Of a stretch of DNA of 51,019 nucleotides, positions 1 to 8,499 are shown piece by piece. How positions within the stretch are numbered: the stretch's first letter is position 1; every line of letters begins with the position of its first letter. A program made the translations under genes and the position numbers. Location: contig JAAYTK010000099.1 in the NCBI GenBank assembly GCA_012523775.1, positions 1-51,019 on the forward strand. The letters are read 5' to 3'. The notes beneath the pieces were generated by a model that had not been told where the DNA came from, ran no database searches, and saw nothing but the letters and a program-made list of their open reading frames with translations. Origin of the DNA: Clostridiales bacterium. Lineage in GTDB: Bacteria; Bacillota; Clostridia; Lachnospirales; Lachnospiraceae.

Positions 1-2
1 AT

Positions 3-164
3 CTTGAACGTGGTGATATGTTTGTAATGGAGGATAATGGAATTATAGCCGAATGCGTGGTCACTAAAGAGGGGGACGGTATTTATGAGCTTAAGAACAT
101 TGCGGTTAGGCCTGATTGTCAGCGAAAGGGCTATGGAAAGATTAAATTAATTATAAATGTATAA
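3..164 (+). pseudogene. GNAT acetyltransferase remnant (N-terminal and motif A part)
   Basis: The frame is open from the window edge and ends at TAA 162-164. It encodes a GNAT core resembling the small GNAT family with an ELKNIAV strand followed by the acetyl-CoA loop motif (QRKGYGK). Right after that loop the reading breaks into a few unrelated residues (IKLIINV) and stops, so the C-terminal half of the fold is missing. An intact GNAT would continue for roughly 60 more residues. The 5' part lies outside the window. I read it as a truncated, probably dead acetyltransferase gene. The remnant at 915-1094 is from a different GNAT subfamily, so they are not two halves of one gene. Confidence 0.6.
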
Positions 165-177
165 TAAATGTAACATA

Positions 178-203
178 AATGCAAACATTGGTTTATTTGC
201 ATT
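178..203. promoter_or_regulatory. Inverted repeat, candidate operator of the XRE regulator
   Basis: Perfect 8-bp arms AATGCAAA (178-185) and TTTGCATT (196-203) are separated by 10 bp. The right arm overlaps the proposed -35 box of the downstream XRE gene. That position suits an autoregulatory operator bound by the encoded helix-turn-helix protein, which is inference. Confidence 0.4.
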
Positions 204-224
204 ATGGCTTAACTACGATATGAT
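197..224 (+). promoter_or_regulatory. Possible promoter of the XRE/DUF5680 gene
   Basis: TTGCAT (197-202) and TATGAT (219-224) are spaced by 16 bp, placing the transcript start just before the ribosome site at 231-238. The boxes are imperfect, so this is a moderate call. Confidence 0.35.
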
Positions 225-242
225 AAACCTGAGGTGATGATA

Positions 243-914
243 ATGATTTTTTCTGAAAAACTACAATTACTTAGAAAAAATAAAGGGCTCACACAAGAGG
301 AGATGGCTGAAAAACTTGATGTATCAAGGCAAGCGGTTGCTAAATGGGAGTCAGGACAGGTTTATCCGGATATATCAAATCTGATTCAAATTAGCAATCT
401 TCTTAATGTGACTGTTGATTATCTTGTTAAAGATCAGGAGTGTATGAGGAATATTTCATCTGATATTAAGACAGATTTGGACAAGCTAATTGAATTCAGA
501 CTTGAGGCGAATGTGAACACATATGCAGCGTTCATGAATGAAACGACATCAACAAGATTTGATTCCCATGATTTTCAGTATACAAATGGACCTTTCACAT
601 ATCATGATACATATGTGGGTGGGGAACAATTTGCTGGCCAAGAAGCCATTTGGCAAGACGGAAAAGCAGTTTATGCCATGAATTATCTGGGTAGGGTCTT
701 GGGAGAACAGTTTAGTGGAAACTTCTTAAAGGAGGCTCTTAGGAAAGCAGATAAAAACATGCCTTATCGAGGGCCGGAATACTATCAGTCCGGAGAATAC
801 CTGTATAAGAGTAAAGTTGTGGGCGATTTTACTTGGTTTCAAGGTTATGAAGAAATTTACTGCAATGAGATAAAAGTATATGAATGCTATTTTCATGGCG
901 GATTGATTCATTAG
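243..914 (+). CDS. XRE-family regulator with C-terminal DUF5680 domain
   Basis: The first ~65 residues are a classic Cro/CI-type helix-turn-helix (LRKNKGLTQEEMAEKLDVSR, then AVAKWESGQVYPD). The rest, about residues 80-224, matches the DUF5680 domain that often follows such an HTH in Firmicutes. In that domain, aromatic and glycine-rich segments (YVGGEQFAGQE, YYQSGEYLY, FTWFQGYEEI) are recognisable. It is probably a cytoplasmic transcription regulator with a small-molecule-sensing C-terminal domain of unknown ligand. The frame is open from a GTG at 234 and an ATG at 237. I prefer ATG 243 because GAGGTGAT (231-238) is then correctly spaced and the protein starts MIFSEKLQLLR like its relatives. 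The inverted repeat at 178-203 is a candidate operator. The gene sits between two acetyltransferase remnants. Confidence 0.85.
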   Translation: MIFSEKLQLLRKNKGLTQEEMAEKLDVSRQAVAKWESGQVYPDISNLIQISNLLNVTVDYLVKDQECMRNISSDIKTDLDKLIEFRLEANVNTYAAFMNETTSTRFDSHDFQYTNGPFTYHDTYVGGEQFAGQEAIWQDGKAVYAMNYLGRVLGEQFSGNFLKEALRKADKNMPYRGPEYYQSGEYLYKSKVVGDFTWFQGYEEIYCNEIKVYECYFHGGLIH

Positions 915-1094
915 GTGAAAGCATTTGAAAAGGTGATGGAATTTATTAAGACTTATCCTCAAGGGAATGCAGTATCTGTATATCTGTCGTATCATCCGAA
1001 TAATGAAGCGGCACGTAGGCTATATGCTTCATTCGGTTTTGTTGAAACCGGTGACATTTCTGGCGGTGAAGTTGTTGCAAGATTAGCTCTATAA
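915..1094 (+). pseudogene. GNAT acetyltransferase remnant (C-terminal part, Blt/PaiA-like)
   Basis: An open frame begins at GTG 915, directly after the TAG of the regulator, and ends at TAA 1092-1094. It encodes only the last ~59 residues of a spermidine/polyamine-type GNAT (LSYHPNNEAARRLYASFGFVE, then TGDISGGEVVARL). It begins exactly where the acetyl-CoA loop of an intact protein would end. The N-terminal two thirds, including most of the acetyl-CoA site, are absent. No independent ribosome site is convincing. A decayed gene or insertion scar is the simplest reading; a short translated protein is possible but unlikely to be enzymatic. Confidence 0.6.
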
Positions 1095-1127
1095 GATACG
1101 ATGCGATTGGCCGAAACCAAAAAAAGG

Positions 1128-1156
1128 TTGAGTTTATCCGGTACTAGTAATATAAT
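1128..1156 (+). promoter_or_regulatory. Sigma-A type promoter for the ProB-like kinase
   Basis: TTGAGT (1128-1133) and a perfect TATAAT (1151-1156) are separated by 17 bp. This leaves a leader of about 70 nt before ATG 1234. Confidence 0.6.
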
Positions 1157-1233
1157 AGAAGCCAATTACAGAACAATATAGAATTATAGAAATAACAAGG
1201 ATTATACAACAGAGAAATAGGAGATTATACGTC

Positions 1234-2061
1234 ATGAAATTTGACATTGAATTAGTTGGAAAGATTGGATCAATGGCTTTGATTCGTGAGGCTGAGCATG
1301 ATATAAATTATAATGTATTCAGTCGTATCGGTAGTGAACTACGTCCGGGAATGATATGGGTCAGTTCCGGAGCGGTGGAAATAGGACGTTTAGATTATAT
1401 TAAACGAACAGGACAGGAGTTAACAGGTTCAAAAAGCGATATTATGACGGACTATTCGGCTCAAGGTCAAGCAATACTTATGGAGGAGTATCGGCGATAT
1501 ATTAAGGCAAAATACTCTGTCAGGCAGCTTTTAGTCGAGCATACGCACTTTAATGATCTGGAAAAGAGAGAACATATATATCAATTCTTAATGCGTTGTG
1601 TTAAGCAGGATGCCATACCCATTGTAAATTACAATGATACCGTCAGCTTCGAAGAGAACCGACGCTGGGAACTGGAACAGCTTCGCAGTAATGGGCATAA
1701 AAGAGTTGCAGAATGTATAGACAATGATGAGACCGCATCGGTAATCGCTACGTTAGTGCATCCTAAATACTTACTTATTTACACTTCTGTCAATGGAATT
1801 TACTTGGATCCGAATGACCCATCCACATTAGTTGAACGTGTAGAGGGTAAGGATACAGATGAGGTTATTGCTCATATAAATGAATTACAAAAGCATTGCT
1901 TCGGCGCAAGCCGTTCAGGTGCCGGAGGCGCTAAAGCAAAGCTGGAGTTTATCAAAGAGCCAATAATGCAAGGAACAACAGCGATTATTGCAAATTCTAA
2001 ATATAAAATTTCAGACGTTCTATCCGGTAATTGTCCACGGACGATTTTCAGGACCAGATAA
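1234..2061 (+). CDS. Amino acid kinase family protein, glutamate 5-kinase-like, no PUA domain
   Basis: This is a single amino-acid-kinase fold of 275 residues resembling the kinase domain of ProB. Recognisable parts are the N-terminal phosphate loop KIGS (10-13), WVSSGAVEIG (42-51), the substrate segment NYNDTVSFEE (132-141), IDNDETASV (162-170), the nucleotide segment LLIYTSVNGIYL (180-191) and GAGGAKAKLEF (229-239). ProB normally catalyses ATP-dependent phosphorylation of glutamate at the start of proline synthesis and often carries a C-terminal PUA domain, absent here. There is no proA next door and several loop residues differ from standard ProB. A related kinase acting on another carboxylate or nucleotide substrate is therefore possible. 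The ribosome site AGGAG lies just before ATG 1234. It converges on the UPF0316 gene. Confidence 0.7.
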   Translation: MKFDIELVGKIGSMALIREAEHDINYNVFSRIGSELRPGMIWVSSGAVEIGRLDYIKRTGQELTGSKSDIMTDYSAQGQAILMEEYRRYIKAKYSVRQLLVEHTHFNDLEKREHIYQFLMRCVKQDAIPIVNYNDTVSFEENRRWELEQLRSNGHKRVAECIDNDETASVIATLVHPKYLLIYTSVNGIYLDPNDPSTLVERVEGKDTDEVIAHINELQKHCFGASRSGAGGAKAKLEFIKEPIMQGTTAIIANSKYKISDVLSGNCPRTIFRTR

Positions 2062-2090
2062 TATTATTATAATTCAATTCTTACTTATGA

Positions 2091-2126
2091 TGTTGGTGGA
2101 TTTACTTCTTGATAAATCCACCAACA
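2091..2126. terminator. Hairpin between convergent genes
   Basis: A perfect 14-bp stem, TGTTGGTGGATTTA (2091-2104) with its complement (2113-2126), closes an 8-nt loop and overlaps the stop codon of the minus-strand gene. No T-run follows on either strand, so it may act as a 3' end stabiliser or weak bidirectional terminator. Confidence 0.5.
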
Positions 2127-2638
2127 ATGGATTTAACATCATTTATACTTATATAGGCTTTAGGATCGGTTTCTTTTATAAGTTTAATGGCAGCAGGGAT
2201 TTTCTTTCTTTTTAGCTGAATAAATAAAAGATCCTTTTTGCTGTCATCTTTGCCCTTCCCGTCAATAATTGTTACACCGAATTCATGATCCCGAAGGACG
2301 TCTGCCAGCTTATCGCCATCCTCTTCGCTTACGACAACCTGAATAGATGCAAGACCAACGGCAATTTTGGACTCTATAGATACTCCTAGGTAGTTACCTA
2401 AGGAAAAGCCTGCTGCATATGCGAATATTTTGAAAGGGTCGTCAGTAATATTATGAAGAACGGAGCTTACTACCAATATCCAAATCATAACCTCAACAAA
2501 ACCGAGAACGGCTCCTTTTATTCGTTCTCCTTTGTTAACATATACTAATCGAATTGTTGATATAGAAACCTCAATAGTCTTAGCAATAAAAATTATTATA
2601 TATAGAACAGGACCGCTTAAATTCATTAAGAATTCCAT
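2102..2638 (-). CDS. UPF0316 (DUF2179/DUF5698) membrane protein
   Basis: The protein has about 178 residues. The N-terminal half has three membrane segments, including the family pattern with TIEVSISTIRLVYVNKG and a glycine-rich YAAGFSLGNYLGVSIE segment. The soluble C-terminal half (VVVSEEDGDKLADVLRD, GVTIIDGKGKDDSKKDLLFI) matches the cytoplasmic DUF2179 ferredoxin-like domain. The family is widespread in Firmicutes and its function is unknown; transport or signalling has been suggested only from topology. An in-frame ATG exists at 2644, but AAGGAG is correctly spaced only for ATG 2638. The gene is monocistronic, convergent with the kinase and divergent from the DUF998 gene. Confidence 0.85.
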   Translation of the reverse strand: MEFLMNLSGPVLYIIIFIAKTIEVSISTIRLVYVNKGERIKGAVLGFVEVMIWILVVSSVLHNITDDPFKIFAYAAGFSLGNYLGVSIESKIAVGLASIQVVVSEEDGDKLADVLRDHEFGVTIIDGKGKDDSKKDLLFIQLKRKKIPAAIKLIKETDPKAYISINDVKSIVGGFIKK

Positions 2639-2777
2639 AGTCATCTCCTTTGTATTTTATTTATTATATTTATAATATTATTGTAACTTGCTTTTGTTTT
2701 TTATGCAATAATAATGACATCGCAATCAATGTTTATGTATGCTTGGCATACTCTAATTTAATTAGGAGGGGGATTCT

Positions 2778-3422
2778 ATGATTAAAGACCATTTAAACCG
2801 AATTCTTATGCTGACCGGCATCCTGGCAAGTATTCTTAACATTTTAATTATCATCACTCTTGACTTCACAGTCCCCGACTATAACAGCATGACTCAATAT
2901 GTAAGCGAATTTGGCATTATTCCTGGTATCGTATCTCGAATTGCTCAGACATGGTGGCTTATCAATGGAACAGTACTGATGCTTTTTGCCCTGGCATTGA
3001 ATAATACGATAAAAAAATCAGGGAAGCTCTCATTTTTAGGGCCGCTTTTCATATTTCTGTATGGTTTACTGGATTCTGTCGGATCGGTTGTTTTTCCGAT
3101 GGATGCGGCAGAGGATACCTTAATAGGAATGTTACATATGGCTGTAAGTTTTCTCGGCATAACTGCTGTCATATTCTCACCGATAGCCCTGATAGGCAGG
3201 ATAAAAAAAGATCCCTATTGGGTCAGACTTGTACGTTTGGCATGGACTGCTCAGATTTTCTTCTTATTGATTTATGTGGTCAGCGTATTAGCCTTTGCAG
3301 AGATATGCTTAAGCCGGTATTTCGGTCTGCTTCAACGGATATTTATATATGCCGCAGATATATGGATAGTCATTTTAGGAGTGTATGCATTGAAGTATCA
3401 ACCTGTTGTTGGAGAAAACTAA
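2778..3422 (+). CDS. DUF998 family membrane protein
   Basis: The 214-residue integral membrane protein has about six hydrophobic segments. Its layout fits DUF998: an N-terminal helix (LTGILASILNILIIITLDF), a loop with the family-like YVSEFG segment, and later conserved SVVFPMD and HMAVSFLG segments. The family's biochemical role is unknown. A strong ribosome site (AGGAGGGGG) lies directly before ATG 2778. It is followed after 72 bp by the DUF368 gene, and the two may be cotranscribed. No catalytic motif is visible. Confidence 0.8.
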   Translation: MIKDHLNRILMLTGILASILNILIIITLDFTVPDYNSMTQYVSEFGIIPGIVSRIAQTWWLINGTVLMLFALALNNTIKKSGKLSFLGPLFIFLYGLLDSVGSVVFPMDAAEDTLIGMLHMAVSFLGITAVIFSPIALIGRIKKDPYWVRLVRLAWTAQIFFLLIYVVSVLAFAEICLSRYFGLLQRIFIYAADIWIVILGVYALKYQPVVGEN

Positions 3423-3494
3423 ACATAATGGTATATATTATTAAAAAAGAATGATATAATGCTATAAGACAGAAATAATGAGGAGATATACTTT

Positions 3495-4310
3495 ATGGTG
3501 GATTGGATTTTGCGGTTTATAAAAGGTATATTTATCGGCTCCGGATTCATACTTCCGGGAGTAAGCGGTGGGGCACTGGCCGCTGTTTTTGGGGTATATG
3601 AGAGGATTATTTCTTTTCTCGCCCATATTACCCGTGATTTTAAAAAAAATGTATTATATCTCTTTCCGCTTGGTCTCGGAGGAATTACAGGAGTATTTCT
3701 TTTTTCATTTGTTGTAAGCTTTCTATTGGGTGAATATGAAACGCAAATCCTTTGGTTCTTCGTCGGGTGTATTATCGGCACAGTCCCGGCTCTTTGGTAT
3801 CAGGCAGGCAAGGAAGGGAGACAAGAAAGACATATTATAATACTTATAATCGGATTTATTTTAAGCCTAGCATTTATGCTATACGGTGAGCGGCTTTTTG
3901 GAGGCAGTATTCCTCAGAATCCTGCCACATGGACACTGGCGGGTTCTCTAATCGGCCTTGGTGTAATTATTCCGGGCCTTAGTCCTTCCAACTTCCTTGT
4001 GTATTTAGGAATGTATAAGGATATGTCGGATGGGATTAAGGATATGAATTTTATGATTATATTTCCCATAGTTATTGGGGCAATACTTACCGTGCTGTTG
4101 TTTTCCAAGATTATTGACTATATCATAAATAAAGCATATGCAGGATTCTTCCATGTAATAATGGGAGTAGTCTTTGCATCCACTGTTATGATAGTACCCC
4201 GTAATTACAACTATATGAGTTTAGGGACACTTGCCTGTATCGTACTGTTTATCGCAGGTGTAGGATTAGGATATTGGATGTGTGCCTTAGAGAGAAAATA
4301 TAAAAAATAA
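3495..4310 (+). CDS. popT: DUF368 protein, PopT-type undecaprenyl-phosphate translocase
   Basis: The protein has 271 residues and roughly eight membrane segments. It shows the two internal-repeat signatures of DUF368: GFILPGVSGGALA near residues 17-29 and GVIIPGLSPSNFL in the second half. DUF368 members have been shown in other bacteria to recycle the lipid carrier undecaprenyl phosphate across the membrane for cell envelope synthesis. By family this is a candidate for that role in the cytoplasmic membrane. The start at ATG 3495 follows the purine-rich site GAGGAGATATA. The neighbours do not add functional evidence. Confidence 0.8.
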   Translation: MVDWILRFIKGIFIGSGFILPGVSGGALAAVFGVYERIISFLAHITRDFKKNVLYLFPLGLGGITGVFLFSFVVSFLLGEYETQILWFFVGCIIGTVPALWYQAGKEGRQERHIIILIIGFILSLAFMLYGERLFGGSIPQNPATWTLAGSLIGLGVIIPGLSPSNFLVYLGMYKDMSDGIKDMNFMIIFPIVIGAILTVLLFSKIIDYIINKAYAGFFHVIMGVVFASTVMIVPRNYNYMSLGTLACIVLFIAGVGLGYWMCALERKYKK

Positions 4311-4371
4311 TCAATGTATAGAAACAATATTTTAAATTATTATGGCTGTTTAATAAATAGCAAATCATAAT

Positions 4372-4683
4372 TTATATTATGAGTCCCGTTATATATACCG
4401 TTAGTATTGCTCCGACTGCGACTATAACCAAGCTTTTTTCCTTATACGCCAAAAAGAGTGCGACAATAGTTCCTGCTACCGCAGTATAGATGTTATTGGT
4501 AGAATAAAAAATATCCGGAAATGTCAAAGCTCCAAGCACCGCAAAGGGAACATATCGCAGGAAGGATTTTATGTATTTTGATTTAATTTCTCTTCGGAAA
4601 ATGACTATGGGTAATACTCTTGGTATATATGTCACAGTTGCCATAAGTAAAACCGCAATAAACGCATATGTTAAGTCCATCAT
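4372..4683 (-). CDS. azlD: AzlD family branched-chain amino acid exporter subunit
   Basis: The small membrane protein (103 residues, four hydrophobic segments) has the AzlD signature TYIPRVLPIVIF (res 18-29) and a following FLRYVPFAVLGALTFPDIF segment. AzlD is the small partner of AzlC, and together they export branched-chain amino acids or analogues. Its ATG overlaps the azlC stop (ATGA at 4680-4683), which indicates translational coupling. A second ATG at 4680 is equally possible. It is the last gene of the two-gene operon. Confidence 0.9.
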   Translation of the reverse strand: MMDLTYAFIAVLLMATVTYIPRVLPIVIFRREIKSKYIKSFLRYVPFAVLGALTFPDIFYSTNNIYTAVAGTIVALFLAYKEKSLVIVAVGAILTVYITGLII

Positions 4684-5453
4684 ATCTTCTCCTTCTCTGT
4701 TTCTTTAGGGGGTGCAGAGGCTTCGACTTTAACTTCATCCGATACTGTGTCATCCTTAATCGGAAACAGGACAGCCCCAATTCCTGCCCCAATTACAGTG
4801 GCAATAATAACACGAAAGCCGGAGGATACCATCTTGAATACGGGAACATATCTTAGCAAACAGACTGCTAGCACAGAGATGGCTACAATCAAGGTAATCG
4901 GTTTTGACTTTTTGGCCTCAGGTAGAACAATCGCTATAAACATGCCGTATAGGGCTATCCCCATGGCACCGCTTAAGCTGTCGGGAAGAGCAGTACTGAT
5001 AACAGCTCCCAGGGCGGTCCCGGTGGTCCAACCAATCACCGGTCCGATTATAAGACCTATAAAATATGGGAAGTTAAGTCTGCCTTTCTCCATAGAGGCT
5101 ACCGAGAATATTTCATCTGTCACACCATATCCAATCAATAAACGCTTAGGCAGATTCATTTCTTTATTAAGCCTTTGACTCAGGGAAAGAGACATCAGCA
5201 TATAACGAATATTTATTATGAATGTTGTTAATGTTATTTCAAAATAACCGGCCCCGGATATAATTAAATTGGTTCCTGCAAACTGTCCGGCAGAGGTCAG
5301 ATTAGAAAGAGATATAAATATTGCCATCCATACCGGTATTCCGCCCGATACGGCAATAAGCCCGAATGTAAATGATACCGGTACATATCCCAAAGCGATT
5401 GGCAGGCCGCGTTTCAGCCCATATCTAAATTCATTAATCCCAGCTTTCTTCAT
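4680..5453 (-). CDS. azlC: AzlC family branched-chain amino acid exporter
   Basis: The 257-residue membrane protein carries the AzlC pattern: GLPIALGYVPVSFTFGL near residue 15, SLSNLTSAGQFAGTNLI, NIRYMLMSLSLSQRL, and GYGVTDEIFSVA. About seven membrane segments are seen, followed by an acidic, charged tail of ~30 residues after the last helix. It forms an exporter with the overlapping azlD. The ribosome site GGAGA is upstream of ATG 5453. Substrate specificity cannot be read from sequence; branched-chain amino acids such as leucine are the usual assignment. The gene is divergent from the large ABC gene, leaving a 257-bp shared control region. Confidence 0.9.
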   Translation of the reverse strand: MKKAGINEFRYGLKRGLPIALGYVPVSFTFGLIAVSGGIPVWMAIFISLSNLTSAGQFAGTNLIISGAGYFEITLTTFIINIRYMLMSLSLSQRLNKEMNLPKRLLIGYGVTDEIFSVASMEKGRLNFPYFIGLIIGPVIGWTTGTALGAVISTALPDSLSGAMGIALYGMFIAIVLPEAKKSKPITLIVAISVLAVCLLRYVPVFKMVSSGFRVIIATVIGAGIGAVLFPIKDDTVSDEVKVEASAPPKETEKEKI

Positions 5454-5613
5454 TCTTTTGTCTCCGTATATTATAGTAAATAACCGAATAAATATATTAT
5501 AATGCAGTCACGCAAATTATCAAGGTTAATCGTATTTTGCTCTTGACAGCCATGTTATAATGATATAGGAAATATTTGGTTAGCAAAAGGTTAATACTTT
5601 ATTAGAAAACACA

Positions 5614-5637
5614 TAATAACTTGTTTTTATGTTATTA
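5614..5637. promoter_or_regulatory. Inverted repeat over the -35 of the ABC transporter promoter
   Basis: The arms TAATAAC (5614-5620) and GTTATTA (5631-5637) are separated by 10 bp and straddle the -35 element at 5621-5626. This is a plausible repressor or activator site, which is inference. Confidence 0.35.
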
Positions 5638-5649
5638 GATAAATATAAT
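5621..5649 (+). promoter_or_regulatory. Promoter of the fused ABC transporter
   Basis: TTGTTT (5621-5626), a 17-bp spacer and perfect TATAAT (5644-5649). The transcript would start near 5656, giving a 55-nt leader. Confidence 0.55.
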
Positions 5650-5674
5650 ATCTATGTGCAATCAGTAAACAAAG

Positions 5675-5691
5675 GTCTGTTATTAACAGAC
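5675..5691. promoter_or_regulatory. Near-perfect palindrome upstream of the ABC transporter start
   Basis: GTCTGTTA (5675-5682) and TAACAGAC (5684-5691) flank a single base, just upstream of the GGAG ribosome site. It could be a repressor operator at about +20 or a small mRNA hairpin near the ribosome site. Confidence 0.4.
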
Positions 5692-5710
5692 TTTTGAAAG
5701 GAGAAACGAC

Positions 5711-8422
5711 ATGCTGCAGATTAAAAACATAAGTAAACAGTATATTACCGGTGAATTAGTACAAAATGCCCTAAACGATGTGAGTCTAAATTTAAGAGAT
5801 AATGAGTTTGTGGCCGTACTCGGTCCAAGCGGATCGGGGAAAACCACACTACTTAATGTTATAGGCGGTCTTGACCGTTATGACAGTGGAAATATGATAA
5901 TTAACGGTATTTCAACCAAGAAATATACGGATCGTGATTGGGATTCCTTCCGCAATCATACAATCGGATTTGTTTTTCAAAGTTATAATCTGATATCGCA
6001 TCAGTCTATCCTGGCTAATGTCGAGCTGGCACTCACAATTTCCGGAATTTCGATTCTTGAGAGAAGAAGAAGAGCGAAGGAAGCTCTCACGAAGGTGGGA
6101 CTTGGTGATCAGCTGCACAAACGTCCTAACCAATTATCAGGCGGACAGATGCAACGTGTGGCAATCGCCCGTGCACTCGTAAATAATCCGGATATTTTAT
6201 TGGCAGATGAGCCTACCGGGGCACTGGACAGTGAGACAAGTGTTCAGGTTATGGAGTTGATTAAGGAAATAGCCAAGGAACGGCTTGTTATTATGGTTAC
6301 TCACAACGCTGAACTTGCAGAAAAATATGCAAATCGAATCGTTAAGCTAAGGGACGGAAAAGTAATTGACGATTCAAATCCCTTTATAGTAGATGAGGCT
6401 GAGCTTAAAGAGCCTGAGCATAAAAATATGGGAAAGGCCTCGATGTCATTTTTCACTGCATTGTCTTTAAGCTTTAATAATCTACGGACTAAAAAGGGAA
6501 GAACGGTTCTTACATCCTTTGCGGGTTCGATAGGTATTATCGGAATAGCGCTTATATTATCTTTGTCCACCGGGGTTAAAAACTATATTGATAAAATTCA
6601 AAAGGATACCATGGTATCTTACCCCATAACAATTGAAGCCCAGACATTTGACTTTGCCAGTATTATGGCTACCGGACGGGAGCATATGACCGGTGAAAGA
6701 GACCATGAGCTGGATGGAATTTATTCCAACTCCTTTGATTTGGAGATGGCAAGTAAATCGACCAGCAGCATAAAGAGAAACAACCTTTCACCTCTGAAGG
6801 AGTATCTTGATAATAAGGACAATGAAATCCATCAGTATATTGGTGAAAACGGTATAGTATATTCCTATAATGTTTCGTTTGACACATATGCATACGACCC
6901 TAATGGTGAGCTTATCAACACTAACGGCAGTGAGTTCAATAAAACAGGGCAATATGGAATGGGTGGTGAAATGTCCATGGGAATGGGCATCCCAATGACG
7001 AGCAGCAACTTTACAGAACTTTTACCCGGTTCAGGCGATTTGTTGATAAGCCCGGCTGTAACAGAAAATTATGAGATTCTTTACGGAAGCTGGCCTAAGG
7101 AGTATAACGAACTGGTTTTAGTACTTGATAAAAACAATGAGATTTCATTATCTGCCCTATATGAGTTGGGAATATTGCCGGCGTCTGAATATAAAGAGAT
7201 TTTAGAAAAAATTAAATCCGGTGAGGAAATTGAATTTGAATCTTACAACTGGAGTTATGAAGAGCTTTATGACAAAAGATTTTACATGGTGACTGCCAGT
7301 GATTATTATTTGGAAAGCGAGGACGGATTATTTAAATATATAGGAGATGACAAGGATGAGCTGACCGAACTGTTGGATAACGCTACGGAGCTAAGAATTG
7401 TCGGAATCATACGTCCTATTGAGGGTGCAACTTACACTTCAATATTCAGACATGTAGGTTATACGAAGGCACTTACCGATTATATTATTGAGAAAACCAA
7501 TAACAGCAATGTTATAAAGGCTCAGGAGGCAAATCCTGATATAAACGTCTTAAACGGTATGAAGTTTGAGCCAAAGGATGACAAAGCCAAGGTTGAGGAC
7601 ACGGTTAAATATCTTTCGGGTCTTGGGATTTCTGAAAAGGCAAATATCGGTAAGGACATGATAAAGCTAATGTATGCTAATAATCCGGAAAATGCCGAAG
7701 CGATGCTTTCGTTGGGCGAAGCGGAAATGGCAGCATTATTGGACGAATTCCTACAGGAACCTGATGATAATGCAATGCTGGCAATGTATAATTTATATAT
7801 CTCTACCGGAAGCTATGAGGAGAACATGTCCAACTTTGGCTATGTAAGCCTTGATGTACCATCATCCATAAGCCTGTATGCAGATAATTTTGAAGATAAA
7901 GAGGCTATTACAAATGAAATAGATAATTACAATAAAAATACCAGTGTGGAGAACCAAATTACTTACACAGACTATGTAGGACTTTTGATGTCTTCGGTAA
8001 CAACAATAGTTAATGTTATTTCCTATGTTTTGATAGCATTTGTAGCAGTGTCCCTGGTGGTATCCTCAATTATGATTGGTATCATTACATTTATATCTGT
8101 GCTTGAGCGTACCAAGGAAATAGGTATACTTCGTGCTATTGGTGCATCAAAGAGAAATATCTCCCAGGTATTTAATGCTGAGACATTTATTGTCGGGTTG
8201 TTTGCCGGTCTTATCGGGATAGGTGTTACATTACTGTTGCTGATACCTATAAATTCAATTATTCACACTTTGGCCGATACGACGGATATAAGTGCTTCGC
8301 TGTCTGTATTAAGTGCGTTAATCCTGGTTGGATTAAGTATCATCCTGACATTGATAGCCGGACTTATTCCCTCAAGAAAAGCAGCGAAGAAGGATCCGGT
8401 AGAAGCCCTGAGAACAGAATAG
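5711..8422 (+). CDS. Fused ABC transporter ATPase-permease, MacB/FtsX type
   Basis: The 903-residue protein joins an ATPase and a permease. The LolD/MacB-type ATPase occupies residues 1-225: Walker [10 protein letters not shown] (38-46), signature LSGGQ (142-146), Walker B ILLADE (162-167), H-loop His198. The permease half has a first membrane helix near residues 260-285 ([17 protein letters not shown]). A large extracytoplasmic domain of ~470 residues follows, then an FtsX domain with three helices near residues 765-895. MacB-family machines couple ATP hydrolysis to work outside the membrane (lipoprotein, peptide or antibiotic handling) rather than classical pore transport. The fused single-gene form is common in clostridia. 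The extracytoplasmic domain has a Gly/Met-rich stretch ([16 protein letters not shown]). No partner gene is adjacent. RBS GGAG and ATG 5711 are clear. The substrate is unknown. Confidence 0.9.
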   Translation: MLQIKNISKQYITGELVQNALNDVSLNLRDNEFVAVLGPSGSGKTTLLNVIGGLDRYDSGNMIINGISTKKYTDRDWDSFRNHTIGFVFQSYNLISHQSILANVELALTISGISILERRRRAKEALTKVGLGDQLHKRPNQLSGGQMQRVAIARALVNNPDILLADEPTGALDSETSVQVMELIKEIAKERLVIMVTHNAELAEKYANRIVKLRDGKVIDDSNPFIVDEAELKEPEHKNMGKASMSFFTALSLSFNNLRTKKGRTVLTSFAGSIGIIGIALILSLSTGVKNYIDKIQKDTMVSYPITIEAQTFDFASIMATGREHMTGERDHELDGIYSNSFDLEMASKSTSSIKRNNLSPLKEYLDNKDNEIHQYIGENGIVYSYNVSFDTYAYDPNGELINTNGSEFNKTGQYGMGGEMSMGMGIPMTSSNFTELLPGSGDLLISPAVTENYEILYGSWPKEYNELVLVLDKNNEISLSALYELGILPASEYKEILEKIKSGEEIEFESYNWSYEELYDKRFYMVTASDYYLESEDGLFKYIGDDKDELTELLDNATELRIVGIIRPIEGATYTSIFRHVGYTKALTDYIIEKTNNSNVIKAQEANPDINVLNGMKFEPKDDKAKVEDTVKYLSGLGISEKANIGKDMIKLMYANNPENAEAMLSLGEAEMAALLDEFLQEPDDNAMLAMYNLYISTGSYEENMSNFGYVSLDVPSSISLYADNFEDKEAITNEIDNYNKNTSVENQITYTDYVGLLMSSVTTIVNVISYVLIAFVAVSLVVSSIMIGIITFISVLERTKEIGILRAIGASKRNISQVFNAETFIVGLFAGLIGIGVTLLLLIPINSIIHTLADTTDISASLSVLSALILVGLSIILTLIAGLIPSRKAAKKDPVEALRTE

Positions 8423-8460
8423 CAACAGAAAAGCAGTAAGATATTCCGGCAAAATAGGTG

Positions 8461-8489
8461 TTGACATCCGTATATAATATTGATATTAT
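8461..8489 (+). promoter_or_regulatory. Promoter of tyrS
   Basis: Perfect TTGACA (8461-8466), 17-bp spacer, TATTAT (8484-8489). The transcript would begin near 8496, immediately before the T-box. Confidence 0.7.
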
Positions 8490-8499
8490 AATAGGCAAA

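Noticed and set aside
4747-5502. Open frames on the plus strand opposite azlC
   Set aside because: They are antisense shadows of a well-conserved membrane protein gene and show no family pattern.
5543-5570. TTGACA at 5543 as the promoter of the ABC transporter
   Set aside because: No acceptable -10 at 16-18 bp. The TTGTTT-17-TATAAT pair at 5621-5649 is better spaced and closer to the gene.
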